From positions 33,011,501-33,075,500 of the forward strand of contig NC_079878.1 of assembly GCF_029227915.1 (NCBI RefSeq): a DNA stretch of 64,000 nt, written 5' to 3'. The notes beneath the pieces were generated by a model. It saw nothing but the letters and a program-made list of their open reading frames with translations. It did no database searches and had not been told where the DNA came from. This DNA comes from Hydractinia symbiolongicarpus (lineage: Eukaryota; Cnidaria; Hydrozoa; Anthoathecata; Hydractiniidae). Below are positions 23,501 to 34,953 of the stretch, one piece after another. The position numbers and the translations under genes were made by a program. Numbering within the stretch: position 1 is the stretch's first letter; each line of letters opens with the position of its first letter.

Positions 23501-23683
23501 TTCGTTTGCCGGCGATTAAACTTCTTTTATTCAGCGTCTCATCAAAAATGAAAACATTTTTAAAAACTACAAGTCTCATGCGTTTTAGTGGTGAAAAAAT
23601 AATTTAAAAAATCGTTCGGGAATTGAGTTTACTCCCTGGGTACTTTCTTTGTATACTTTTGACTATACGGGCCAGGCTGGGAT
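20587..23683. repeat. Internal half-unit of the 9.1 kb repeat, copy b (three monomers longer)
   Basis: The same order as 16,947-19,560, with an added trimer. The 20,782-21,388 series (CTTTTTACTATACGG, CCATGG with TTGGCGGCG, CCAGG) is followed by a second series at 21,389-21,996. In this 9.1 kb copy the third monomer of the second trimer is again a CCATGG type; in the other copy (30,908-31,109) it is a CCAGG type. Confidence 0.8.
20782..21996. repeat. Trimer (607 bp) tandem duplication inside the 9.1 kb unit
   Basis: CTGG starts of the first monomer lie at 20,782 and 21,389, 607 bp apart. Each trimer has a CCCTGGG/CTTTTTACTATACGG/GGGATATCG monomer, a CACAGGG/CCATGG/TTGGCGGCG monomer and a third CACAGGG monomer. 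The equivalent pair in the second 9.1 kb copy is at 29,896-30,502 and 30,503-31,109. At 17,132-17,745 only one trimer is present. Confidence 0.87.
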
Positions 23684-24873
23684 TTACGGAAAATCGCGAG
23701 TTTTCGTTTTCCTGCGATTAAACCTCTTTTATTAAGCGTGTCATCAAAAATGAAAACATTTTTGAAAACTACAAGTCTCATGCGTTTTGGTGTTGAAAAA
23801 AAAAATTTAAAAAATCGTTCGGGAAATGAGTTTACTCCCTGGGTACTTTCTTTGTATACATTCGACTATACGGCCAAGCCCCGGATTTACGGGAAAACGC
23901 GGGATTTCGTTTGCCGGCGATTAAACCTCTTTCATTAACCGTCTCATCAAAAATGAAAAATTTTTTTAAAACTACAAGTCTCATGCGTTTTAGTGGTGAA
24001 AAAATAATTTAAAAAATCGTTCGGGAAATGAGTTTACTCCCTGGGTACTTTATTTGTATACTTTTGACTATACGGGCCGAGTCCGGGGTTTACGGGAAAT
24101 CGCGGATTTTTGTTTGCCGGCGATTAAACTGCTTTTATTCAGCGTCCCATCAAATATGAAAATATTTTTGAAAACTACAAGTCTTATGCGTTTTAGTGGT
24201 GAAAAAATTATTTAAAAAATCGTTCTGGAAATGAGTTTACTCCCTGGGTACTTTCTGTGTATACTTTTGACTATACGGGCCGAGTCCGGGATTTACGGGA
24301 AATCGCGGATTTTCGTTTGCCGGCGATTAAACTTCTTTTATTCAGCGTCCCATCAAATATGAAAATATTTTTGAAAACTACAAGTCTCATGCGTTTTAGT
24401 GTTGAAAAAAAAATTTAAAAAATCGTTCGGGAAATGAGTTTACTCCCTGGGTACTTTCTTTGTATACATTCGACTATACGGCCAAGCCCCGGATTTACGG
24501 GAAAACGCGGGATTTCGTTTGCCGGCGATTAAACCTCTTTCATTAAGCGTCTCATCAAAAATGAAAACATTTTTAAAATTTTTAAAAACTACAAGTCTTA
24601 TGCGTTTTAGTGGTGAAAAACTAATTTAAAAAATCGTTCTGGAAATGAGTTTACTCCCTGGGTACTTTCTTTGTATACTTTTGACTATACGGGCCGAGTC
24701 CGGGATTTACGGGAAATCGCGGATTTTCGTTTGCCGGCGATTAAACTGCTTTTGTTCAGCGTCTCATCAAAAATGAAAACATTTTTGAAAACTACAAGTC
24801 TCATGCGTTTTAGTGGTGAAAAAATAATTTAAAAAATCGTTCGGGAAATGAGTTTACTGCCGGGGTACTTTCT
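23648..24873. repeat. Six-monomer higher-order unit, copy 4 (left end hybrid)
   Basis: This matches 14,534-15,759 at +9,114 bp, including CATTAACCGTC, TTTCTGTGTATAC, the 9 bp T/A expansion (24,571-24,583) and CTGCTTTTGTTCAG. The first about 35 bp derive from a CCAGGCTGGG monomer instead of the original CACAGGG monomer, because the 9.1 kb junction falls here. Confidence 0.88.
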
Positions 24874-27800
24874 TTGTATACTTTCGACTATACGGGCCAA
24901 GCCGGGATTTACGGGAAATCGCGGGTTTTCGTTTGCCGGCGATTAAACTTCTTTTATTCAGCGTCCCATCAAATATGAAAATATTTTTGAAAACTACAAG
25001 TCTCATGCGTTTAGTGGTAAAAAAATAATATAAAAAATCGTTCGGGAAATGAGTTTACTCCCTGGGTACTTTCTTTGTATACTTTTGACTATACGGGCCA
25101 AGCCCGGGATTTACGGGAAATCGCGGGTTTTCGTTTGGCGGCGATTAAACTTCTTTTATTCAGCGTCTCATCAAAAATGAAAACATTTTTGAAAACTACA
25201 AGTCTCATGCGTTTTAGTGGTGAAAAAATAATTTAAAAAATCGTTCGGGAAATGCGTTTACTCCCTGGGTACTTTCTTTGTATACTTTTGACTATACGGG
25301 CCGAGTCCGGGATTTACGGGAAATCGCGGGTTTTCGTTTGCCGGCCATTAAACTTCTTTTATTCAGCGTCTCATCAAAAATGAAAACACTTTTAAAAACT
25401 ACAAGTCTTATGCGTTTTAGTGGTGAAAATATAATTTAAAAAATCGTTCTGGAAATGAGTTTACTCCCTGGATACTTTCTTTGTACACTTTTGACTATAC
25501 GGGCCGAGTCCGGGATTTAGGGAAGTCGCAGGTTTTCGTTTGCCGGCGATTAAACTGCTTTAATTCAGCGTCCCACCAAAAATGAAAACATTTTTGAAAA
25601 CTACAAGACTCATGCGTTTTAGTGGTGAAAAAATAATTTAAAAAATCGTTCGGGAAATGAGTTTACTCCCTGGGTACTTTCTTTGTACACTTTTGACTAT
25701 ACGGGCCGAGTCCGGGATTTAGGGAAATCGCAGGTTTTCGTTTGCCGGCGATTAAACTGCTTTTATTCAGCGTCCCACCAAAAATGAAAACATTTTTGAA
25801 AACTACAAGACTCATGCGTTTTAGTGGTGAAAAAATAATTTAAAAAATCGTTCGGGAAATGAGTTTACTCCCTGGGTACTTTCTTTGTACACTTTTGACT
25901 ATACGGGCCGAGTCCGGGATTTAGGGAAATCGCAGGTTTTCGTTTGCCGGCGATTAAACTGCTTTTATTCAGCGTCCCACCAAAAATGAAAACATTTTTG
26001 AAAACTACAAGACTCATGCGTTTTAGTGGTGAAAAAATAATTTAAAAAATCGTTCGGGAAATGAGTTTACTCCCTGGGTACTTTCTTTGTATACTTTTGA
26101 CTATACGGGCCAGGCCGGGATTTACGGGAAATCGCGGGTTTCGTTTGCCGGCGATTAAACTTCTTTTATTCAGCGTCTCATCAAAAATGAAAACATTTTT
26201 AAAAACTACAAGTCTTATGCGTTTTAGTGGTGAAAAAATAATTTAAAAAATCGTTCTGGAAATGAGTTTACTCCCTGGGTACTTTCTTTGTATACTTTTT
26301 ACTATACGGGCCAAGTCGGGATTTACGGGATATCGCGGGTTTTCGTTTGCCGGCGATTAAACTTCTTTTATTCAGCGTCTCATCAAAAATGAAAACATTT
26401 TTAAAAACTACAAGTCTTATGCGTTTTAGTGGTGAAAAAATAATTTAAAAAATCGTTCTGGAAATGAGTTTACTCACAGGGTACTTTCTTTGTATACATT
26501 CGACTATACGGGCCAAGCCATGGATTTACGGGAAATCGCGGGTTTTCGTTTGGCGGCGATTAAACTTCTTTTATTCAGCGTCTCATCAAAAATGAAAACA
26601 TTTTTAAAAACTACAAGTCTGATGCGTTTTAGTGGTGAAAAAATAATTTAAAAAATCGTTCTGGAAATGAGTTTACTCACAGGGTACTTTCTTTGTATAC
26701 ATTCGACTATACGGGCCAAGCCAGGATTTACGGGAAATCGCGGGTTTTCGTTTGCCGGCGATTAAACTTCTTTTATTCAGCGTCTCATCAAAAATGAAAA
26801 CATTTTTAAAAACTACAAGTCTTATGCGTTTTAGTGGTGAAAAAATAATTTAAAAAATCGCTCTGGAAAAGAGTTTACTCACAGGGTACTTTCTTTGTAT
26901 ACATTCGACTATACGTGCCAAGCCCGGGATTTACGGGAAATCGCGGGTTTTCGTTTGCCGGCGACTAAACTTCTTTTATTCAGCGTCTTATCAAAAATGA
27001 AAACATTTTTGAAAACTACAAGTCTCATGCGTTTTAGTGGTGAAAAAATAATTTAAAAAATCGTTCGGGAAATGAATTTACTCCCTGGGTACTTTCTTTG
27101 TATACTTTTGACTATACGGGTCAAATCGGGATTTACGGAAAATCGCGGGTTTTCGTTTGCCGGCGATTAAACTTCTTTTATTCAGCGTCTCATCAAAAAT
27201 GAAAACATTTTTAAAAACTACAAGTCTTATGCGTTTTAGTGGTGAAAAAATAATTTAAAAAATCGTTCTGGAAAAGAGTTTACTCACAGGGTACTTTCTT
27301 TGTATACATTCGACTATACGTGCCAAGCCCGGGATTTACGGGAAATCGCGGGTTTTCGTTTGCCGGCGACTAAACTTCTTTTATTCAGCGTCTTATCAAA
27401 AATGAAAACATTTTTGAAAACTACAAGTCTCATGCGTTTTAGTGGTGAAAAAATAATTTAAAAAATCGTTCGGGAAATGAATTTACTCCCTGGGTACTTT
27501 CTTTGTATACTTTTGACTATACGGGTCAAATCGGGATTTACGGAAAATCGCGGGTTTTCGTTTGCCGGCGATTAAACTTCTTTTATTCAGCGTCTCATCA
27601 AAAATGTAAACATTTTTAAAAACTACAAGTCTGATGCGTTTTAGTGGTGAAAAAATAATTTAAAAAATCGTTCTGGAAATGAGTTTACTCACAGGGTACT
27701 TTCTTTGTATACATTCGACTATACGGGCCAAGCCAGGATTTACGGGAAATCGCGGGTTTTCGTTTGCCGGCGATTAAACTTCTTTTATTCAGCGTCTCAT

Positions 27801-30800
27801 CAAAAATGAAAACATTTTTAAAAACTACAAGTCTTATGCGTTTTAGTGGTGAAAAAATAAATTAAAAAATCGTTTTGGAAATGAGTTTACTCACAGGGTA
27901 CTTTCTTTGTATACATTCGACTATACGTGCCAAGCCCGGGATTTACGGGAAATCGCGGGTTTTCGTTTGCCGACGACTAAACTTCTTTTATTCAGCGTCT
28001 TATCAAAAATGAAAACATTTTTGAAAACTACAAGTCCCATGCGTTTTAGTGGTGAAAAAATAATTTAAAAAATCGTTCGGGAAATGAATTTACTCCCTGG
28101 GTACTTTCTTTGTATACTTTTGACTATACGGGCCAAATCGGGATTTACGGAAAATCGCGGGTTTTAGTTTGCCGGCGATTAAACTTCTTTTATTCAGCGT
28201 CTCATCAAAAATGAAAACATTTTTAAAAACTACAAGTCTTATGCGTTTTAGTGGTGAAAAAATAATTTAAAAAATCGTTCTGGAAATGAGTTTACTCACA
28301 GGGTACTTTCTTTGTATACATTCGACTATACGTGCCAAGCCCGGGATTTACGGGAAATCGCGGGTTTTCGTTTGCCGGCGATTAAACTTCTTTTATTCAG
28401 CGTCTCATCAAAAATGAAAACATTTTTAAAAACTACAAGTCTCATGCGTTTTAGTGGTGAAAAAATAATTTAAAAAATCGTTCGGGAATTGAGTTTACTC
28501 CCTGGGTACTTTCTTTGTATACTTTTGACTATACGGGCCAGGCTGGGATTTACGGGAAATCGCGGGTTTCGTTTGCCGGCGATTAAACTTCTTTTATTCA
28601 GCGTCTCATCAAAAATGAAAACATTTTTAAAAACTACAAGTCTTATGCGTTTTAGTGGTGAAAAAATAATTTAAAAAATCGTTCTGGAAATGAGTTTACT
28701 CCCTGGGTACTTTCTTTGTATACTTTTGACTATACGGGCCAAGTCGGGATTTACGGGATATCGCGGGTTTTCGTTTGCCGGCGATTAAACTTCTTTTATT
28801 CAGCGTCTCATCAAAAATGAAAACATTTTTAAAAACTACAAGTCTTATGCGTTTTAGTGGTGAAAAAATAATTTAAAAAATCGTTCTGGAAATGAGTTTA
28901 CTCACAGGGTACTTTCTTTGTATACATTCGACTATACGGGCCAAGCCCGGGATTTACAGGAAATCGCGGGTTTTCGTTTGCCGGCGATTAAACTTCTTTT
29001 ATTCAGCGTCTCATCAAAAATGAAAACATTTTTAAAAACTACAAGTCTTATGCGTTTTAGTGGGGAAAATATAATTTAAAAAATCGTTCTGGAAATGAGT
29101 TTACTCCCTGGGTACTTTATTTGTATACTTTTGACTATACGGGCCGAGTCCGGGATTTAGGGAAATCGCAGGTTTTCGTTTGCCGGCGATTAAACTGCTT
29201 TTATTCAGCGTCTCATCAAAAATGAAAACATTTTTGAAAACTACAAGTCTTATGCGTTTTAGTGGTGAAAATATAATTTAAAAAATCGTTCTGGAAATGA
29301 GTTTACTCCCTGGATACTTTCTTTGTACACTTTTGACTATACGGGCCGAGTCCGGGATTTAGGGAAGTCGCAGGTTTTCGTTTGCCGGCGATTAAACTGC
29401 TTTTATTCAGCGTCCCACCAAAAATGAAAACATTTTTGAAAACTACAAGACTCATGCGTTTTAGTGGTGAAAAAATAATTTAAAAAATCGTTCGGGAAAT
29501 GAGTTTACTCCCTGGGTACTTTCTTTGTACACTTTTGACTATACGGGCCGAGTCCGGGATTTAGGGAAATCGCAGGTTTTCGTTTGCCGGCGATTAAACT
29601 GCTTTTATTCAGCGTCCCACCAAAAATGAAAACATTTTTGAAAACTACAAGACTCATGCGTTTTAGTGGTGAAAAAATAATTTAAAAAATCGTTCGGGAA
29701 ATGAGTTTACTCCCTGGGTACTTTCTTTGTATACTTTTGACTATACGGGCCAGGCCGGGATTTACGGGAAATCGCGGGTTTCGTTTGCCGGCGATTAAAC
29801 TTCTTTTATTCAGCGTCTCATCAAAAATGAAAACATTTTTAAAAACTACAAGTCTTATGCGTTTTAGTGGTGAAAAAATAATTTAAAAAATCGTTCTGGA
29901 AATGAGTTTACTCCCTGGGTACTTTCTTTGTATACTTTTTACTATACGGGCCAAGTCGGGATTTACGGGATATCGCGGGTTTTCGTTTGCCGGCGATTAA
30001 ACTTCTTTTATTCAGCGTCTCATCAAAAATGAAAACATTTTTAAAAACTACAAGTCTTATGCGTTTTAGTGGTGAAAAAATAATTTAAAAAATCGTTCTG
30101 GAAATGAGTTTACTCACAGGGTACTTTCTTTGTATACATTCGACTATACGGGCCAAGCCATGGATTTACGGGAAATCGCGGGTTTTCGTTTGGCGGCGAT
30201 TAAACTTCTTTTATTCAGCGTCTCATCAAAAATGAAAACATTTTTAAAAACTACAAGTCTGATGCGTTTTAGTGGTGAAAAAATAATTTAAAAAATCGTT
30301 CTGGAAATGAGTTTACTCACAGGGTACTTTCTTTGTATACATTCGACTATACGGGCCAAGCCAGGATTTACGGGAAATCGCGGGTTTTCGTTTGCCGGCG
30401 ATTAAACTTCTTTTATTCAGCGTCTCATCAAAAATGAAAACATTTTTAAAAACTACAAGTCTTATGCGTTTTAGTGGTGAAAAAATAATTTAAAAAATCG
30501 TTCTGGAAATGAGTTTACTCCCTGGGTACTTTCTTTGTATACTTTTTACTATACGGGCCAAGTCGGGATTTACGGGATATCGCGGGTTTTCGTTTGCCGG
30601 CGATTAAACTTCTTTTATTCAGCGTCTCATCAAAAATGAAAACATTTTTAAAAACTACAAGTCTTATGCGTTTTAGTGGTGAAAAAATAATTTAAAAAAT
30701 CGTTCTGGAAATGAGTTTACTCACAGGGTACTTTCTTTGTATACATTCGACTATACGGGCCAAGCCATGGATTTACGGGAAATCGCGGGTTTTCGTTTGG

Positions 30801-32797
30801 CGGCGATTAAACTTCTTTTATTCAGCGTCTCATCAAAAATGAAAACATTTTTAAAAACTACAAGTCTGATGCGTTTTAGTGGTGAAAAAATAATTTAAAA
30901 AATCGTTCTGGAAATGAGTTTACTCACAGGGTACTTTCTTTGTATACATTCGACTATACGGGCCAAGCCAGGATTTACGGGAAATCGCGGGTTTTCGTTT
31001 GCCGGCGATTAAACTTCTTTTATTCAGCGTCTCATCAAAAATGAAAACATTTTTAAAAACTACAAGTCTTATGCGTTTTAGTGGTGAAAAAATAATTTAA
31101 AAAATCGCTCTGGAAAAGAGTTTACTCACAGGGTACTTTCTTTGTATACATTCGACTATACGTGCCAAGCCCGGGATTTACGGGAAATCGCGGGTTTTCG
31201 TTTGCCGGCGACTAAACTTCTTTTATTCAGCGTCTTATCAAAAATGAAAACATTTTTGAAAACTACAAGTCTCATGCGTTTTAGTGGTGAAAAAATAATT
31301 TAAAAAATCGTTCGGGAAATGAATTTACTCCCTGGGTACTTTCTTTGTATACTTTTGACTATACGGGTCAAATCGGGATTTACGGAAAATCGCGGGTTTT
31401 CGTTTGCCGGCGATTAAACTTCTTTTATTCAGCGTCTCATCAAAAATGAAAACATTTTTAAAAACTACAAGTCTTATGCGTTTTAGTGGTGAAAAAATAA
31501 TTTAAAAAATCGTTCTGGAAAAGAGTTTACTCACAGGGTACTTTCTTTGTATACATTCGACTATACGTGCCAAGCCCGGGATTTACGGGAAATCGCGGGT
31601 TTTCGTTTGCCGGCGACTAAACTTCTTTTATTCAGCGTCTTATCAAAAATGAAAACATTTTTGAAAACTACAAGTCTCATGCGTTTTAGTGGTGAAAAAA
31701 TAATTTAAAAAATCGTTCGGGAAATGAATTTACTCCCTGGGTACTTTCTTTGTATACTTTTGACTATACGGGTCAAATCGGGATTTACGGAAAATCGCGG
31801 GTTTTCGTTTGCCGGCGATTAAACTTCTTTTATTCAGCGTCTCATCAAAAATGTAAACATTTTTAAAAACTACAAGTCTGATGCGTTTTAGTGGTGAAAA
31901 AATAATTTAAAAAATCGTTCTGGAAATGAGTTTACTCACAGGGTACTTTCTTTGTATACATTCGACTATACGGGCCAAGCCAGGATTTACGGGAAATCGC
32001 GGGTTTTCGTTTGCCGGCGATTAAACTTCTTTTATTCAGCGTCTCATCAAAAATGAAAACATTTTTAAAAACTACAAGTCTTATGCGTTTTAGTGGTGAA
32101 AAAATAAATTAAAAAATCGTTTTGGAAATGAGTTTACTCACAGGGTACTTTCTTTGTATACATTCGACTATACGTGCCAAGCCCGGGATTTACGGGAAAT
32201 CGCGGGTTTTCGTTTGCCGGCGACTAAACTTCTTTTATTCAGCGTCTTATCAAAAATGAAAACATTTTTGAAAACTACAAGTCTCATGCGTTTTAGTGGT
32301 GAAAAAATAATTTAAAAAATCGTTCGGGAAATGAATTTACTCCCTGGGTACTTTCTTTGTATACTTTTGACTATACGGGCCAAATCGGGATTTACGGAAA
32401 ATCGCGGGTTTTAGTTTGCCGGCGATTAAACTTCTTTTATTCAGCGTCTCATCAAAAATGAAAACATTTTTAAAAACTACAAGTCTTATGCGTTTTAGTG
32501 GTGAAAAAATAATTTAAAAAATCGTTCTGGAAATGAGTTTACTCACAGGGTACTTTCTTTGTATACATTCGACTATACGTGCCAAGCCCGGGATTTACGG
32601 GAAATCGCGGGTTTTCGTTTGCCGGCGATTAAACTTCTTTTATTCAGCGTCTCATCAAAAATGAAAACATTTTTAAAAACTACAAGTCTCATGCGTTTTA
32701 GTGGTGAAAAAATAATTTAAAAAATCGTTCGGGAATTGAGTTTACTCCCTGGGTACTTTCTTTGTATACTTTTGACTATACGGGCCAGGCTGGGATT
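23684..32797. repeat. 45-monomer (9,114 bp) tandem duplication, copy 2
   Basis: This copy starts in a chimeric monomer. Left of about 23,680 it is the CCAGGCTGGG type; from TTACGGAAAATCGCGAG (about 23,684) it is the six-monomer type seen at 14,570. The shared GGGATTTACGG makes the exact exchange base undetermined. The copy ends in another CCAGGCTGGG monomer (32,736 onward), after which sequence continues with TTACGGGAAATCGCGGG. The layout is therefore a direct tandem repeat whose ends meet inside one monomer in register. Confidence 0.93.
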
Positions 32798-32930
32798 TAC
32801 GGGAAATCGCGGGTTTCGTTTGCCGGCGATTAAACTTCTTTTATTCAGCGTCTCATCAAAAATGAAAACATTTTTAAAAACTACAAGTCTTATGCGTTTT
32901 AGTGGTGAAAAAATAATTTAAAAAATCGTT

Positions 32931-34548
32931 CTGGAAATGAGTTTACTCCCTGGGTACTTTCTTTGTATACTTTTGACTATACGGGCCAAGTCGGGATTTA
33001 CGGGATATCGCGGGTTTTCGTTTGCCGGCGATTAAACTTCTTTTATTCAGCGTCTCATCAAAAATGAAAACATTTTTAAAAACTACAAGTCTTATGCGTT
33101 TTAGTGGTGAAAAAATAATTTAAAAAATCGTTCTGGAAATGAGTTTACTCACAGGGTACTTTCTTTGTATACATTCGACTATACGGGCCAAGCCCGGGAT
33201 TTACAGGAAATCGCGGGTTTTCGTTTGCCGGCGATTAAACTTCTTTTATTCAGCGTCTCATCAAAAATGAAAACATTTTTAAAAACTACAAGTCTTATGC
33301 GTTTTAGTGGGGAAAATATAATTTAAAAAATCGTTCTGGAAATGAGTTTACTCCCTGGGTACTTTATTTGTATACTTTTGACTATACGGGCCGAGTCCGG
33401 GATTTAGGGAAATCGCAGGTTTTCGTTTGCCGGCGATTAAACTGCTTTTATTCAGCGTCTCATCAAAAATGAAAACATTTTTGAAAACTACAAGTCTTAT
33501 GCGTTTTAGTGGTGAAAAAATAATTTAAAAAATCGTTCGGGAAATGATTTTACTCCCTTGGTACTTTCTTTGTATACTTTTGACTATACGGGCCAAGCCG
33601 GGATTTACGGGAAATCGCGGGTTTTCGTTTGCCGGCGATTAAACTTCTTTTATTCAGCGTCTCATCAAAAATGAAAACATTTTTAAAAACTACAAGTCTT
33701 ATGCGTTTTAGTGGTGAAAAAATAATTTAAAAAATCGTTCTGGAAATGAGTTTACTCCCTGGGTACTTTCTTTGTATACTTTTGACTATACGGGCCAAGT
33801 CGGGATTTACGGGATATCGCGGGTTTTCGTTTGCCGGCGATTAAACTTCTTTTATTCAGCGTCTCATCAAAAATGAAAACATTTTTAAAAACTACAAGTC
33901 TTATGCGTTTTAGTGGTGAAAAAATAATTTAAAAAATCGTTCTGGAAATGAGTTTACTCACAGGGTACTTTCTTTGTATACATTCGACTATACGGGCCAA
34001 GCCCGGGATTTACAGGAAATCGCGGGTTTTCGTTTGCCGGCGATTAAACTTCTTTTATTCAGCGTCTCATCAAAAATGAAAACATTTTTAAAAACTACAA
34101 GTCTTATGCGTTTTAGTGGGGAAAATATAATTTAAAAAATCGTTCTGGAAATGAGTTTACTCCCTGGGTACTTTATTTGTATACTTTTGACTATACGGGC
34201 CGAGTCCGGGATTTAGGGAAATCGCAGGTTTTCGTTTGCCGGCGATTAAACTGCTTTTATTCAGCGTCTCATCAAAAATGAAAACATTTTTGAAAACTAC
34301 AAGTCTTATGCGTTTTAGTGGTGAAAAAATAATTTAAAAAATCGTTCGGGAAATGATTTTACTCCCTTGGTACTTTCTTTGTATACTTTTGACTATACGG
34401 GCCAAGCCGGGATTTACGGGAAATCGCGGGTTTTCGTTTGCCGGCGATTAAACTTCTTTTATTCAGCGTCTCATCAAAAATGAAAACATTTTTAAAAACT
34501 ACAAATCTCATGGGCTTTAGTGGTAAAAAAATAATTTAAAAAATCGTT
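32931..34548. repeat. Four-monomer higher-order unit (809 bp), two tandem copies
   Basis: The units are 32,931-33,739 and 33,740-34,548. Order: CCCTGGG/CAAGTCGGG/GGGATATCG; CACAGGG/CCCGGGATTTACAGG; TACTTTATTTG/CCGAGTCCGGG/GATTTAGGG with GTGGGGAAAATATAATT upstream; and GATTTTACTCCCTTGGTAC/CCAAGCCGGG. The copies look nearly identical until the end of the second, which reads ACAAATCTCATGGGCTTTAG instead of ACAAGTCTTATGCG. The first three monomers also occur at 19.56-20.15 and 28.67-29.27 kb. Confidence 0.9.
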
Positions 34549-34953
34549 CTGGAAATGAGTTTACTCACAGGGTACTTTCTTTGTATACATTCGACTATAC
34601 GTGCCAAGCCCGGGATTTACGGGAAATCGCGGGTTTTCGTTTTCCAGCGATTAAACTTCTTTTATTCAGCGTCTCATCAAAAATGAAAACATTTTTGAAA
34701 ACTACAAGTCTCATGCGATTTAGTGGTGAAAAAATAATTTAAAAAATCGTTCGGGAAATGAGTTTACTCCCTGGGTACTTTCTTTATATACTTTTGACTA
34801 TACGGGCCAAGCCGGGATTTACGGGAAATCGCGGGTTTTCGTTTGCCGGCGATTAAACTTCTTTTATTCAGCGTCTCATCAAAAATGTAAACATTTTTAA
34901 AAACTACAAGTCTGATGCGTTTTAGTGGTGAAAAAATAATTTAAAAAATCGTT
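34549..34953. repeat. Two satellite monomers between the 809 bp and 1,821 bp repeats
   Basis: The first is a CACAGGG/GTGCCAAGCCC monomer with TTTTCCAGCG and CATGCGATTTAG. The second is a CCCTGGG/TTTATATAC/CCAAGCCGGG monomer with ATGTAAACAT. Both types recur in the following nine-monomer repeats. Nothing other than satellite is present. Confidence 0.8.

Larger units (their letters stand above)
14570..23683. repeat. 45-monomer (9,114 bp) tandem duplication, copy 1
   Basis: Markers recur 9,114 bp later in identical order: CCAGGCCGGG monomers at 16,947 and 26,061 and at 20,587 and 29,701; CCAGGCTGGG monomers at 19,375 and 28,489; the six-monomer unit at 14,534 and 23,648; and a private TCCCATGCG change at about 18,922 and 28,035. 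I noticed only scattered single-base differences between copies (for example 18,859 versus 27,973, and an extra T at 22,309) plus one monomer replacement near 21.8-22.0 kb. It is the longest high-identity repeat in the window, at 45 monomers (202.5 bp average). Confidence 0.93.
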
